DNA from: an uncultured Aquimarina sp.
GTDB taxonomy: Bacteria; Bacteroidota; Bacteroidia; Flavobacteriales; Flavobacteriaceae
Length of the DNA: 64,000 nucleotides
NCBI GenBank assembly: GCA_947496705.1
Contig: CANMDW010000001.1
Coordinates: 1 to 64,000 of the forward strand
Reading direction: 5' to 3'
Under the pieces are notes generated by a model. That model saw only the letters and a list, made by a program, of their open reading frames with translations. It was not told where the DNA came from and did not search any database. This document shows, in pieces, positions 44,276 to 53,182 of the stretch. The position numbers were made by a program, and so were the translations under genes. Every line of letters starts with the position of its first letter. Position 1 is the stretch's first letter.

Positions 44276-44500
44276 ATGAAAAAACTTATGTATGTAGCAG
44301 TATTTGCCATAGCCCTGGGGTTTACTGCATGTGGTAGTGATGATGATGGAGGAGGAGATTCTTTCGAGTGTGCCGGAATCACTTTTACCCGTGGAGCAAA
44401 TGGTAATGCGTTTGTAGACGGAGATGATACTGGTCAAGATTATGATGAAGCAGCCGCAGCTGCGGCTTCAGGATTGTGTGATATCCAAATAGGATTTTAA
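44276..44500 (+). CDS. Small surface lipoprotein 4 of 4
   Basis: 74 residues from the ATG at 44276 (MKKLMYVAVFAIALGFTAC); a frame to 44234 would only add promoter-encoded residues. The lipidated Cys is followed by GSDDDGGGDSFEC. The rest (AGITFTRGANGNAFVDGDDT ... AAAAAASGLCDIQIGF) keeps the GNAF-type core and a final Cys but has lost the CxxC pair. Shortest and most reduced member. Function unknown. Confidence 0.78.
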   Translation: MKKLMYVAVFAIALGFTACGSDDDGGGDSFECAGITFTRGANGNAFVDGDDTGQDYDEAAAAAASGLCDIQIGF

Positions 44501-44526
44501 GCAATATCAAGTTCATTAGAAACGTA

Positions 44527-44561
44527 AAAAAGGTGACCCGATCCAATCCAGGTCACCTTTT
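44527..44561 (+). terminator. Terminator after lipoprotein 4
   Basis: AAAAGGTGACC / GGTCACCTTTT stem with a 13-base loop, followed by TCTATTT. Confidence 0.8.
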
Positions 44562-44569
44562 CTATTTAG

Positions 44570-44627
44570 TATCTGGTCGGAAATAGGCGGTTTTTATAAT
44601 TTGAATTATTTTTGATGGGATTTTAAT
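44570..44627. mobile_element. Left-end fragment of the 159-bp MITE-like element
   Basis: TATCTGGTCGGAAATA plus about 42 further bases that match the left half of the element at 23969 (GGCGGTTTTTATAATTTGAA, then TTATTTTTGATGGGATTTTA). Similarity stops after TTTTAAT and the right end is missing. The left flank CTATTTAG resembles the CTACTTAG target of the complete copy. Confidence 0.75.
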
Positions 44628-44678
44628 GTATTAAACATTATTACTATTATAATAATCAAATAAATAACCTTTTTTGAC

Positions 44679-45728
44679 TCACCTTTTCTCCTTAATCAGA
44701 TATATATACACCGGAAAATGATCACTATACCCACCGGTATATACACCATTGGCATAACTGCGAAAAGGATACCCTTTGTATTTACCACTGGGAGTAGATA
44801 AGTATCTTTTATTAAATACACCCGCTTGATAATACCGATAAGAATCATAATTATTTTCAAGTAGTTCTTTTGAAATAATAATCTGATCAAACAAATTCCA
44901 GCTGTCCCGCCATGCCAAAGAACCAATACCCTTTCTGGCTAATTTTTCCATAGGATTATAAAGCCCTTTTATAGGCACTTCTTTTTTGTTTGACTTTGTC
45001 CTCAACACCTTTTTTATACTAGCGTTATAAGGATCATCATTAAGATCTCCCATAGTGATAATTTTTGCATACGGATCAATAGCAAAAAGAGAATCTATAA
45101 TTTTTTTATTCAGCTGTGCTGCTTTTTCTCTTTTATAGCGGCTTCTGGCTTCTCCACCTCTTCTCGATGGCCAATGATTTACAATTATATGAATCAAATC
45201 TCCATCCAGATAGCCACTTACCAATAGCTGGTCTCTTGTATACACCCGCTTAGCTGTAGTGTTATCATAAATTGCCAGTTCATGTACACTGGTGTTTTTT
45301 GGTTTAAATAATGCTTTTTGATATAAAAAAGCCACATCGATACCTCTTCTGTCGGGAGAATCATAATGAACGATACCATAATCTTTTGGCAAAAGAACAG
45401 CTTCATTGGTAAGAGCTTCCAGCACTTTTCTGTTTTCTATTTCTGCAACTCCCAAAAGCGCAGGAGGGTTTTTAGCGATATCCACACCAATTTCAGAGAT
45501 CACTTTTGCCATATTTTTTACTTTGTTTTGATAGACTTCCTGGGTCCAATGATCTTTCCCTTCGGGAGTTCTGTCATCATCAAAGGTGATAGGGTCATCC
45601 TGCGTATCAAACAGGTTTTCAAGGTTATAAAAGGCAACCGTATGGATCTTGTACCTCTTCTTTTCTTGTGAAAAAAGAAATGAGGAACAAAATAAAAGAA
45701 TAAATGGTAATGTGTTTCTTATGATCAT
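44679..45728 (-). CDS. Endonuclease/exonuclease/phosphatase (EEP) family protein, exported
   Basis: About 349 residues from the ATG at 45726-45728; the in-frame TTG six bases out is not needed. Signal peptide: MIIRNTLPFILLFCSSFLFS. EEP motifs: FYNLENLFDTQDD, LGVAEIENRKVLEAL (catalytic Glu), HIIVNHWPSRRGGEAR, TMGDLNDDPYN (Asp/Asn pair) and YSDHFPVYIY (final Asp-His). Such exported enzymes cut nucleic acids or phosphodiesters outside the cytoplasm. It is divergent from the TonB receptor and DUF5689 lipoprotein, which suggests a shared acquisition role. Confidence 0.88.
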   Translation of the reverse strand: MIIRNTLPFILLFCSSFLFSQEKKRYKIHTVAFYNLENLFDTQDDPITFDDDRTPEGKDHWTQEVYQNKVKNMAKVISEIGVDIAKNPPALLGVAEIENRKVLEALTNEAVLLPKDYGIVHYDSPDRRGIDVAFLYQKALFKPKNTSVHELAIYDNTTAKRVYTRDQLLVSGYLDGDLIHIIVNHWPSRRGGEARSRYKREKAAQLNKKIIDSLFAIDPYAKIITMGDLNDDPYNASIKKVLRTKSNKKEVPIKGLYNPMEKLARKGIGSLAWRDSWNLFDQIIISKELLENNYDSYRYYQAGVFNKRYLSTPSGKYKGYPFRSYANGVYTGGYSDHFPVYIYLIKEKR

Positions 45729-45814
45729 GGTCAAGGATTATAAATTATTAATCGATTTCTAAATAATTACAAAGATTAATTTTTTCAGTTTCAAAAAATG
45801 AAACTGGGATATTT

Positions 45815-45822
45815 TATACTTG
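45815..45822 (+). promoter_or_regulatory. Possible -7 element of the TonB receptor gene
   Basis: TATACTTG, one mismatch to TAnnTTTG, about 100 bases before the ATG; no clear TTG at -33. Confidence 0.35.
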
Positions 45823-45922
45823 CATTAAATATTAAACATGAAATAAGCCATAACAACCAAGTGGATACCTTCCGATACCTATCGGAACCATATGACCATT
45901 GAAAAACAAAAAACATTAACCG

Positions 45923-48838
45923 ATGAAACATTTAAGAACTCACAAATTTTATGATGTGAACAGTTATAACGACTTTACTATAAAACATATCTTTATTTTC
46001 TTTTTCTTTTTTTCAGCTTTAAGCGCGCAAAAAACAGGGCTAAAAGGAACAATCGTTGATGCTATTACGGGTAAGGGTCTCGAAAAAGTGACTGTACGCA
46101 TTGATGAAACAGGTGTTTTAGTGATGACCAATGATCTGGGCGAGTTTAATTTTGAAGAGGTAACACTTCCGTTAGGAGAACAGGTGCTTATTATCGCCAA
46201 GCAGCAATACATTGTCAAACGTTTTCCTGTCATCATTAATGAAGGAGATATACTCAATCTTAAAAAGATAGACCTGGAATATGATTTTAGCCAGGAACAA
46301 AAACAGATAGGAACCATTAGTCTGTCTGATAATGAATTGGATGAGGATAATGATATTGCAGCCAATATTTCGGCGCTGCTTCAGTCTACCAGGGATGTAT
46401 TTCTTAATGCAGCCGCTTTTGATTTTAGCGCCACTTTTTTTCGCCTCAGAGGCCTGGGAAATGAACATGGAAAAGTACTGATCAACGGTGTAGAGATGAA
46501 TAAGCTTTTTAATGGCCGGCCACAATGGAGTAACTGGGGAGGATTAAACGATGTACAGCGCAATCAGGAATTCTCTCTCGGAATTTCAGAAAATGAGTAT
46601 ACGTTTGGCGATCTTCTCGGCACTTCTAACATGATAATGAGAGCCAGCCAGTATCGTAAAGGAGGCAGAATATCCTATGCTTCTTCCAATAGAAGTTATC
46701 TGGGAAGAGTCATGGGAACATACAACACCGGGACTACCTCCAAAGGCTGGGCTTTTTCGGTATCCTTATCTCGTAGATTTGGAAATGAAGGCTTTATAGA
46801 TGGTACATTGTATGATGCAAATTCATTTTTTGTTTCCGCAGAAAAGAAATTAGGTAAAAAACACAGTCTTAATCTCACAGGTTTTTATACCCCAAATCGC
46901 AGAGGAAGATCTACAGCTATTACCGAAGAGGTATTTAACCTTAAAGGGAATACCTATAACCCTAATTGGGGCTATCTGGACGGAAAAATAAGAAACGCCA
47001 GAGAACGGAAAATAGAAGAACCGGTTATGATGCTGAATCACTACTGGAGCATTACCGATAACATCAATTTGAATACGAATCTGGCATTTCAAACCGGGAA
47101 AATAGCAAATAGCCGTATAGATACCGGGGGGAGTGATATGGTGGTAGGGTCAGATGGACAACAAACCTACATTGGGGGTGGAAGAAGTGCAGATACCAAT
47201 CCTGTACATCCCGATAATGTGCCAAGTTCTTTTTTAAAAGACCCTAATCCAACACCTTTGGAGTATCAAAATGCGTTTTTGGCACAGCAGGAACTGGTCA
47301 ATGATGGTCAGTTACATTGGAATGATTTGATACAGACCAATCAATTAAATGCACAACAAGGTAATAATGCAACTTATATTTTATATGACGATAGAACAGA
47401 TGATACTCAGCTTACAGGCAATATGATCCTTAATGGGCGATTAAGTGAACACATCACCTTAAATACAACGATAAACTACCGGAGCTTAAAAAGTGAAAAT
47501 TTTGCCGAGGTAACCGATCTTTTAGGCGGCACCGGTTTTCTGGATGTAGATGTATTTGCGTTATCTGCAGGAGGGGCTTCTTCTGCACTAGAGAATCGGG
47601 CACAGAGCGATTTACAAAACCCTGATCGGTTGGTAGGAGTAGGGGATCGCTATGATTATAATTATGAGATCGAGGCAACCACAATCGATGGGTTTACCCA
47701 GACGCAATTTAACTATAACAGGATTGATTTCTTTCTTGCAGGAACCATTTCTCAAACCTCTTATCAAAGAAACGGATTGTTTGAAAACGGATATTTCCCG
47801 GGAAATGCATCTTTCGGAAAAAGTGAACCGCTGGACTTTACAAATTATGGAATTAAAGCAGGAGCAACGTTTAGGATCAATGGCCGGCATTCAATAAAAG
47901 TTCATGGAGCATCTTTTAGCAAAGCACCTATCATTCGCAACGCGTTTGTAAATGCCAGGCAAAACAATATAACTGTAGCGCAATTAGCAGGAGGAACTCA
48001 AGAAAGCGAAAAAATCAAATCTGTAGATGGCAGTTATATATTTCGATCTCCTACTATAAAAGCAAGACTCACAGGATATTACACAACGATTAAAGATGCG
48101 GCCAATATTTCATTTTATTTTACCGAAGCCATCTCAGGATCAGATGTAGGGTTTGTTCAGGAGATACTCACAGATATCGATAAATTATATGCAGGAGGTG
48201 AACTAGGTGTTGAGTATCAGATCACACCTACTATAAAACTGAAGGGCGCAGCAGCAGTGGGGAATTTTGTATATGACAATAACCCAAATTTAACTTTAAC
48301 CAGTACCAGTGAGGCATTTACCGATTTTGAAGGCATACGGGATTTTGGAGCATCATCTTTAGAAGGATATCACATCGCCGGAGGCCCTCAAAAAGCCGTA
48401 CAAATAGGATTTGAATATCGCGATCCCGATTTTTGGTGGTTTGGGGCATCTGCCAATTACTTTTCTAATGCCTATATCAATGTAAGCCCTTTTGCACGTA
48501 CCGTTAATTTTTATCAGGATGCCGATGGATTGCCCTTTAATGATTATGATGAAAGCATTGCAAACAACCTATTACAGCAAGAAGAGTTTAACGATTATTT
48601 TTTGGTGAATGTAATAGGTGGTAAATCCTGGAGGATCAAAAAGTATTATGTTGGTTTTTTTGCTTCGATAAATAATATGTTGGATCAACAATACAAAACA
48701 GGGGGTTTTGAACAAACCAGAAATGCAAACTATAGAAAATTATTAGAGGAATCCCGACGGCAAACCCCTGTTTTTGGACCCAAATACTTTTATGGTTTAG
48801 GCACTTCCTACTATATGAATGTATATGTAAGATTTTAA
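45923..48838 (+). CDS. TonB-dependent outer-membrane receptor with carboxypeptidase-regulatory-like N-domain
   Basis: 971 residues. The N-terminus is long; a hydrophobic stretch (IKHIFIFFFFFSALSAQ) acts as the signal. A carboxypeptidase-regulatory-like beta domain follows (about 40-115: GLKGTIVDAITGKGLEKVTV). The plug (about 130-255) has FFRLRGLGNEHGKVLINGVE and NGRPQWSNWGGLNDV. A 22-stranded barrel then ends in aromatic YYMNVYVRF. It is not a SusC type, since the SusC signature near the plug is missing. The DUF5689 lipoprotein follows 130 bases later as a probable partner. I infer uptake of nucleic-acid or phosphoester products; the ligand is not proven. Confidence 0.88.
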   Translation: MKHLRTHKFYDVNSYNDFTIKHIFIFFFFFSALSAQKTGLKGTIVDAITGKGLEKVTVRIDETGVLVMTNDLGEFNFEEVTLPLGEQVLIIAKQQYIVKRFPVIINEGDILNLKKIDLEYDFSQEQKQIGTISLSDNELDEDNDIAANISALLQSTRDVFLNAAAFDFSATFFRLRGLGNEHGKVLINGVEMNKLFNGRPQWSNWGGLNDVQRNQEFSLGISENEYTFGDLLGTSNMIMRASQYRKGGRISYASSNRSYLGRVMGTYNTGTTSKGWAFSVSLSRRFGNEGFIDGTLYDANSFFVSAEKKLGKKHSLNLTGFYTPNRRGRSTAITEEVFNLKGNTYNPNWGYLDGKIRNARERKIEEPVMMLNHYWSITDNINLNTNLAFQTGKIANSRIDTGGSDMVVGSDGQQTYIGGGRSADTNPVHPDNVPSSFLKDPNPTPLEYQNAFLAQQELVNDGQLHWNDLIQTNQLNAQQGNNATYILYDDRTDDTQLTGNMILNGRLSEHITLNTTINYRSLKSENFAEVTDLLGGTGFLDVDVFALSAGGASSALENRAQSDLQNPDRLVGVGDRYDYNYEIEATTIDGFTQTQFNYNRIDFFLAGTISQTSYQRNGLFENGYFPGNASFGKSEPLDFTNYGIKAGATFRINGRHSIKVHGASFSKAPIIRNAFVNARQNNITVAQLAGGTQESEKIKSVDGSYIFRSPTIKARLTGYYTTIKDAANISFYFTEAISGSDVGFVQEILTDIDKLYAGGELGVEYQITPTIKLKGAAAVGNFVYDNNPNLTLTSTSEAFTDFEGIRDFGASSLEGYHIAGGPQKAVQIGFEYRDPDFWWFGASANYFSNAYINVSPFARTVNFYQDADGLPFNDYDESIANNLLQQEEFNDYFLVNVIGGKSWRIKKYYVGFFASINNMLDQQYKTGGFEQTRNANYRKLLEESRRQTPVFGPKYFYGLGTSYYMNVYVRF

Positions 48839-48971
48839 GATCAGACGTCACAGGCATTTGCCGAACCAGGTCTGGTATCTTCTGTGAGATCTATTGAGTT
48901 TGCAACGAAATGACATTTCGGCCTACGCCGGAAATCAAACAAATAATTTTTTAATAATAAACACAAAAAAA

Positions 48972-50372
48972 ATGGATGCAAGAATTTTTAAAAGAACTCG
49001 AATTTTCCTGATAGTAGGACTGCTGTTAAACTGTTCGCCAGAAGAGGAATTTAAAATTCCAGAATTGCTAATCGAAGAACAAGAGATAGCCGGGACTATC
49101 ATAGAAATCGATGCGGTACTCGGTATTTTGGGACAAGAACTGGCAGAAGAAGGAGAAAACGCCAGGGTCGTTTTTGAAGACACCAATACTTTTATGTCGG
49201 GTTATGTAATATCCAGTGATAAAGCAGGTAATTTTTTTAAAGAGTTGATACTTCAGGATAACAACACAAATCAGCAGGCAGGAATACGAGTTTTGGTAGA
49301 CGACAATCCTTTATTTACAACCTATGAATTTGGCCGCAAAGTATATATAAAGTTAGACGGCTTATCATTAGGAATGCAAAATGGCGTTCCGACCTTAGGA
49401 GTTTCAGAAGGAAATGACGTTGGTGCGATTCCTTCTTTTTCTGTAGACGAAATGCTAATACGATCTACCGAAGTAGCTACCATAACACCTTTGGAAATCA
49501 CACTTGAAGATGTTACTGATACGTTGTTGAATCTATACATTAAAGTGAATAATATTCAGTTTAACAAAAGTAATGTGCTAGATGATAATACGTTTACATT
49601 TGCAGCAGAACCCAATGATACGTTTGATGGGGAGCGTATTGTAGAAAGTTGTAAGACAGGAAGGACAATAGTATTGAGCACCAGCACTTTTTCAGATTTT
49701 AAAGGATTAAAGCTGCCAGCTCAACAAGGAAGTTTTGAAGGGATTTTAACTAAAAACTTTTTGGGAGACACCTATAATCTGGTGCTTAATGATCCAACTG
49801 GTTTGGTATTTGATAACGAAACTCGCTGCGATCCAACGGTACTGGAATGCCCGGCAACTGCTGAAGGCGTTGAAATAGTATTTGAAGAGGATTTTACCGG
49901 TTTTAAGAATAAAGACCTTGAGAAAAAGGGTTGGATCAATATAAATATCACCAATGGAAAGCTCGATTATGAAATAGGGAGTTTTGACAATAATCAATAC
50001 GCACAGATTACAGGGTTCAGATCCAAAGAACCTTTATACGAAGTATGGTTGGTTACCCCCGAAATTGATGTAAGTATGTCAAATGCTGAAGTCCTTAATT
50101 TTGATCTGCAGCCAGGATATGACAATGGCAATATTCTGGAAGTTTTTATCTCCAACGATTTTACAGAAGACCCAACGACAACTATCTGGAGAAAGTTAGA
50201 TGCTATTATCCCCAGAGGACCCTTAAATGCTTTTGGAGATTTTATTACAGCCGGTCCCATGGCGATAGGGTGTGTAGAAGGCAAGATTCGCATTGGTTTT
50301 CGGTATATGGGAGGAGATCCCAGGGCAACCACGCGCTATCATGTTGATAATATTAGGATTGTGGGAAAATAA
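48972..50372 (+). CDS. DUF5689-type surface lipoprotein with choice-of-anchor J-like C-domain
   Basis: I choose the ATG at 48972 (MDARIFKRTRIFLIVGLLLNC), which gives a proper lipoprotein signal; the frame reaches back to 48894. About 466 residues. The lipidated Cys is followed by SPEEEF, an export-type signal. The N-terminal part (about 50-290) fits the DUF5689 OB-fold pattern (FEDTNTFMSGYVISSDKAGN ... YEFGRKVYIKLDGL). The C-terminal part from about 300 on (VFEEDFTGFKNKDLEKKGW ... RATTRYHVDNIRIVG) is a choice-of-anchor J/jelly-roll domain. It probably sits on the surface beside the TonB receptor and binds its substrate. Confidence 0.8.
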   Translation: MDARIFKRTRIFLIVGLLLNCSPEEEFKIPELLIEEQEIAGTIIEIDAVLGILGQELAEEGENARVVFEDTNTFMSGYVISSDKAGNFFKELILQDNNTNQQAGIRVLVDDNPLFTTYEFGRKVYIKLDGLSLGMQNGVPTLGVSEGNDVGAIPSFSVDEMLIRSTEVATITPLEITLEDVTDTLLNLYIKVNNIQFNKSNVLDDNTFTFAAEPNDTFDGERIVESCKTGRTIVLSTSTFSDFKGLKLPAQQGSFEGILTKNFLGDTYNLVLNDPTGLVFDNETRCDPTVLECPATAEGVEIVFEEDFTGFKNKDLEKKGWININITNGKLDYEIGSFDNNQYAQITGFRSKEPLYEVWLVTPEIDVSMSNAEVLNFDLQPGYDNGNILEVFISNDFTEDPTTTIWRKLDAIIPRGPLNAFGDFITAGPMAIGCVEGKIRIGFRYMGGDPRATTRYHVDNIRIVGK

Positions 50373-50386
50373 GAGTTAGTTCACAG

Positions 50387-50415
50387 ACCTCACAGGTTTC
50401 TATAACCTGTGAGGT
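50387..50415. terminator. Bidirectional terminator / ACCTCACAGG palindrome
   Basis: Arms ACCTCACAGGTT and AACCTGTGAGGT around a 5-base loop. It lies between two converging genes (ends at 50372 and 50468) and resembles the ACCTGACAGG palindromes at 8766 and 20125. Confidence 0.75.
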
Positions 50416-50467
50416 ATAATTCAAAGAAGTTCTGTTTTGGATATTTGTTAAACCTCAAAAAAACGAT

Positions 50468-51760
50468 TCATTCCGATTCCTCAAAATCATCAGAGAAGGT
50501 AATTTCACCATTGCCATTTTTAAGTACTACATTATCAATCACCCCAATCCCGTCAAAAAAATAACTAATTTCTTTAATAGCTCCGATCGGGAGATTATAG
50601 GTACTAGAAAAAATAGTTTTATCATTCAATCTTACAGTAACTTTTTTATTCACTACAGTAATATCAAATTGCTGCCATTCATACATATCTGTACCAAACA
50701 TAGTGAGATCCTCAATTTTGCCATCGTGTAGCACGTTGCTAAACTCGGCTATTAATTCGCTTTCACACCCTTTGTTTCCAAACATAATCCAATAATGCCC
50801 TTTTTCTGCCTGTACGTGCAGATTGATTTTTGGACAAGAGAAGGCCTCTACCAGATTCATTTTGAACATAACAGAGTATCCAAAATTATCGCCATCCAAA
50901 TCAAATTCTTTTACATAGTAGAAAGCTAGTTGAAATTCTTGATTAAGGTCTATTTTTTTAGATGTAAGAGCCGCTTCACTGATTCCTAAATATGGCGAAT
51001 CCAACCAATACTTTTTTTCAAAAGCCCTGATGTTTGATATAGGTTGCCGTGCCGCCATAAACCAGTCATCATAGGTTATATGAACAGGTATTTCTTTGAT
51101 TACGTGCTCATCTGCCAAAAGTCGGGCAGTATAATAGCCCGGAACATAATAAATATCTGTTCGTTTAGTGTTGCCCTTATAGATTTCTACCCTTCTGCTC
51201 TTATCCCAACTCTGTTGTAGAAAAAACCGATCTGCTTTAACCGTTTCAATATTATAATCAAAAACTACCGTATTGGGAATTTTACCATCCACAGATTTCC
51301 TGCACGAAAAAGTAACAGCTTCATAATCCTCTAACGCTATTTCATCCTCGCTGTTTAGTGAAAAAAATCCTACAATAACAACAATTAGGACAAGCGAAAC
51401 AATCGGGATGATATATATAAACGGATTTCTTTTTTCACCTTTTCTGTTTTTAACAACAGGCCGACTTTGATGGCTTTGCTCCAGCCATTGCTTTTTAAGC
51501 GAAAGCCAATCTTTTTTATAAGCTAATTTTGATAAGGTGTCCAGGGTCGAAATGTGAGGCAGGCGATTGTATTCATTCCTCCATATCCTCTTGATAGTAG
51601 ATAAACTTAATCGAACACCTGTTTCATCTTCAATAAAAAAAACTAAAAACTCATAGTCTTTCTGTGCCCATTCCAGAGTGTTTTCAAGACCGGAAGCAAA
51701 CGCTATTCTTTGCTTGATGCTTTCCAGTAATTCCTGATTAATTTGGTCTAAAGAATTCAT
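50468..51760 (-). CDS. Possible membrane-tethered regulator: DNA-binding-like N-domain, one helix, periplasmic LamG-like C-domain
   Basis: 430 residues. The N-terminal ~95 residues are charged and helical, with ETGVRLSLSTIKRIWRNEYN and LPHISTLDTLSKLAYKKDWL. I have seen this pattern in Bacteroidota helix-turn-helix-like proteins. A Lys/Arg stretch precedes one membrane segment (PFIYIIPIVSLVLIVVIVGF, about 112-132). The periplasmic part has a PKD-like domain (about 150-225) and a concanavalin/LamG-like domain with ATFSC- and KVTVRLNDKTIFSSTYNLPI-type strands to the end. It is divergent from the secreted LamG-like gene at 51927. A sensor that controls that gene is my inference. Confidence 0.65.
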   Translation of the reverse strand: MNSLDQINQELLESIKQRIAFASGLENTLEWAQKDYEFLVFFIEDETGVRLSLSTIKRIWRNEYNRLPHISTLDTLSKLAYKKDWLSLKKQWLEQSHQSRPVVKNRKGEKRNPFIYIIPIVSLVLIVVIVGFFSLNSEDEIALEDYEAVTFSCRKSVDGKIPNTVVFDYNIETVKADRFFLQQSWDKSRRVEIYKGNTKRTDIYYVPGYYTARLLADEHVIKEIPVHITYDDWFMAARQPISNIRAFEKKYWLDSPYLGISEAALTSKKIDLNQEFQLAFYYVKEFDLDGDNFGYSVMFKMNLVEAFSCPKINLHVQAEKGHYWIMFGNKGCESELIAEFSNVLHDGKIEDLTMFGTDMYEWQQFDITVVNKKVTVRLNDKTIFSSTYNLPIGAIKEISYFFDGIGVIDNVVLKNGNGEITFSDDFEESE

Positions 51761-51926
51761 TTACAACACGATAAGATTATGATTGAAAAAAGGTTCTAAA
51801 ATAATTGAAAAACGAAAGCCTCCTTTATACATGGTTCATTTAGCTTAGAACTAAAATATACGATTTAAAACTTAAACGCCTAAAACGAACATCAAGAAAA
51901 TTAAATAATTACTAAAAATTAAACAC

Positions 51927-53036
51927 ATGAAATTTAAAAAAATCACCTCGGGATTTCTGGCTTTTGTATGCGCAATATCTATATATAGCCAAAATACACT
52001 ATTTGAACAAGGTACATGTACTATTCTTTCTGAGGATAACAAACCCACAGCATATGCCGATACTATGTACAAAGGTAAATCAAGTCTCAAATTAGATGGT
52101 AAGAAGCAATCTATTGCTTTAACAAAAAATATGAATATTAAAAACTTTAGAGTAGAGATGGACATAGCAGGAGAGGTCATGTCTGGATTGGGTTTTAGGG
52201 TGGCCAATAAACATAACTATCAATTCATTTATTTTAGACCCCAAATGGGAGGTAAGCGCGATGCCATACAATATATTCCTATTTACAACGGGGCATTGAG
52301 CTGGGTGTTTTATAATTATCCGACCTATGAAACCAAAGCAGATATTCATGCATTAGAATGGTTTCATGCCACCATAGAAGTTAGAGGAAATAACCTGAAG
52401 GTGTTTGTAAACAATAGTACAGAACCTCAAATGGATGTAACATTATTAGACACAGAAATATCGGGGGGTAATTTTCTTTTACGAAGCATGTTTGGCACTT
52501 CGTATTTTGCCAACATAAGCTACAAAGCACTTTCTGATGATGGATCGGTAACTTCTGTATCCAAAAAAACTCCTTTTTTAAGAGCATGGGATATCTCTCA
52601 ACAATTTCCTCGAGACACGGTTAGCAATTATTTTGATCAACTTATAGAAAAAGTAAATACCTCGACCAAGTGGAGAACAATTCATACTCCAAATGATGAT
52701 TATGTAAACATTTCAAGATATTTTGAACATCCTGATGGTGTTGTCTTCGCCAAAAAACAACTGAAATCCAAAGCAGATAAAAAAAGACTGTTGTACTTTG
52801 ACTTTGTAGGAAAATTGAGGATTCTATTAAATGGGGAAGAAGTATTCAATTACAAGAAAATTAAGTTTGAGCGTGTGTTTGACGGGATGTTCAGAATCAA
52901 CCTTGATTTGAAGAAGGGAGAGAATGAATTGCTATTTATTACCGAAGGGGACGCTGCTTATTTTGGTAAAGGATTCAAATATATGGGGAGGTTACAGCAC
53001 ACCAACTGGGGATTTATTGCCAGGATGAAAGATTGA
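51927..53036 (+). CDS. Secreted LamG/concanavalin-like protein
   Basis: 369 residues. Signal peptide MKFKKITSGFLAFVCAISIYS. The first domain (about 30-205) is a jelly roll of the DUF1080/LamG kind (YKGKSSLKLDGKKQSIALTK, FRVEMDIAGEVMSGLGFRVA, WFHATIEVRGNNLKVFVNNS, GNFLLRSMFGTSYFANISYK). The second (about 230-369) is also beta-rich (LLYFDFVGKLRILLNGEEVF). A carbohydrate- or glycan-binding role is possible. It starts 166 bases from the divergent regulator-like gene, which also carries a LamG-like domain. Confidence 0.7.
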   Translation: MKFKKITSGFLAFVCAISIYSQNTLFEQGTCTILSEDNKPTAYADTMYKGKSSLKLDGKKQSIALTKNMNIKNFRVEMDIAGEVMSGLGFRVANKHNYQFIYFRPQMGGKRDAIQYIPIYNGALSWVFYNYPTYETKADIHALEWFHATIEVRGNNLKVFVNNSTEPQMDVTLLDTEISGGNFLLRSMFGTSYFANISYKALSDDGSVTSVSKKTPFLRAWDISQQFPRDTVSNYFDQLIEKVNTSTKWRTIHTPNDDYVNISRYFEHPDGVVFAKKQLKSKADKKRLLYFDFVGKLRILLNGEEVFNYKKIKFERVFDGMFRINLDLKKGENELLFITEGDAAYFGKGFKYMGRLQHTNWGFIARMKD

Positions 53037-53182
53037 TAATCAATTCATTACAGCTATAGCCCAGCTGTTAAAAATGATGGTTGTATGAATCATTGCCACA
53101 GGAGGACATGTCCCTTTTTTCATTTTTCATTCGTCTATAAATAAACATTGTTTATTTTACAATATCATAACATCAAATAGAA

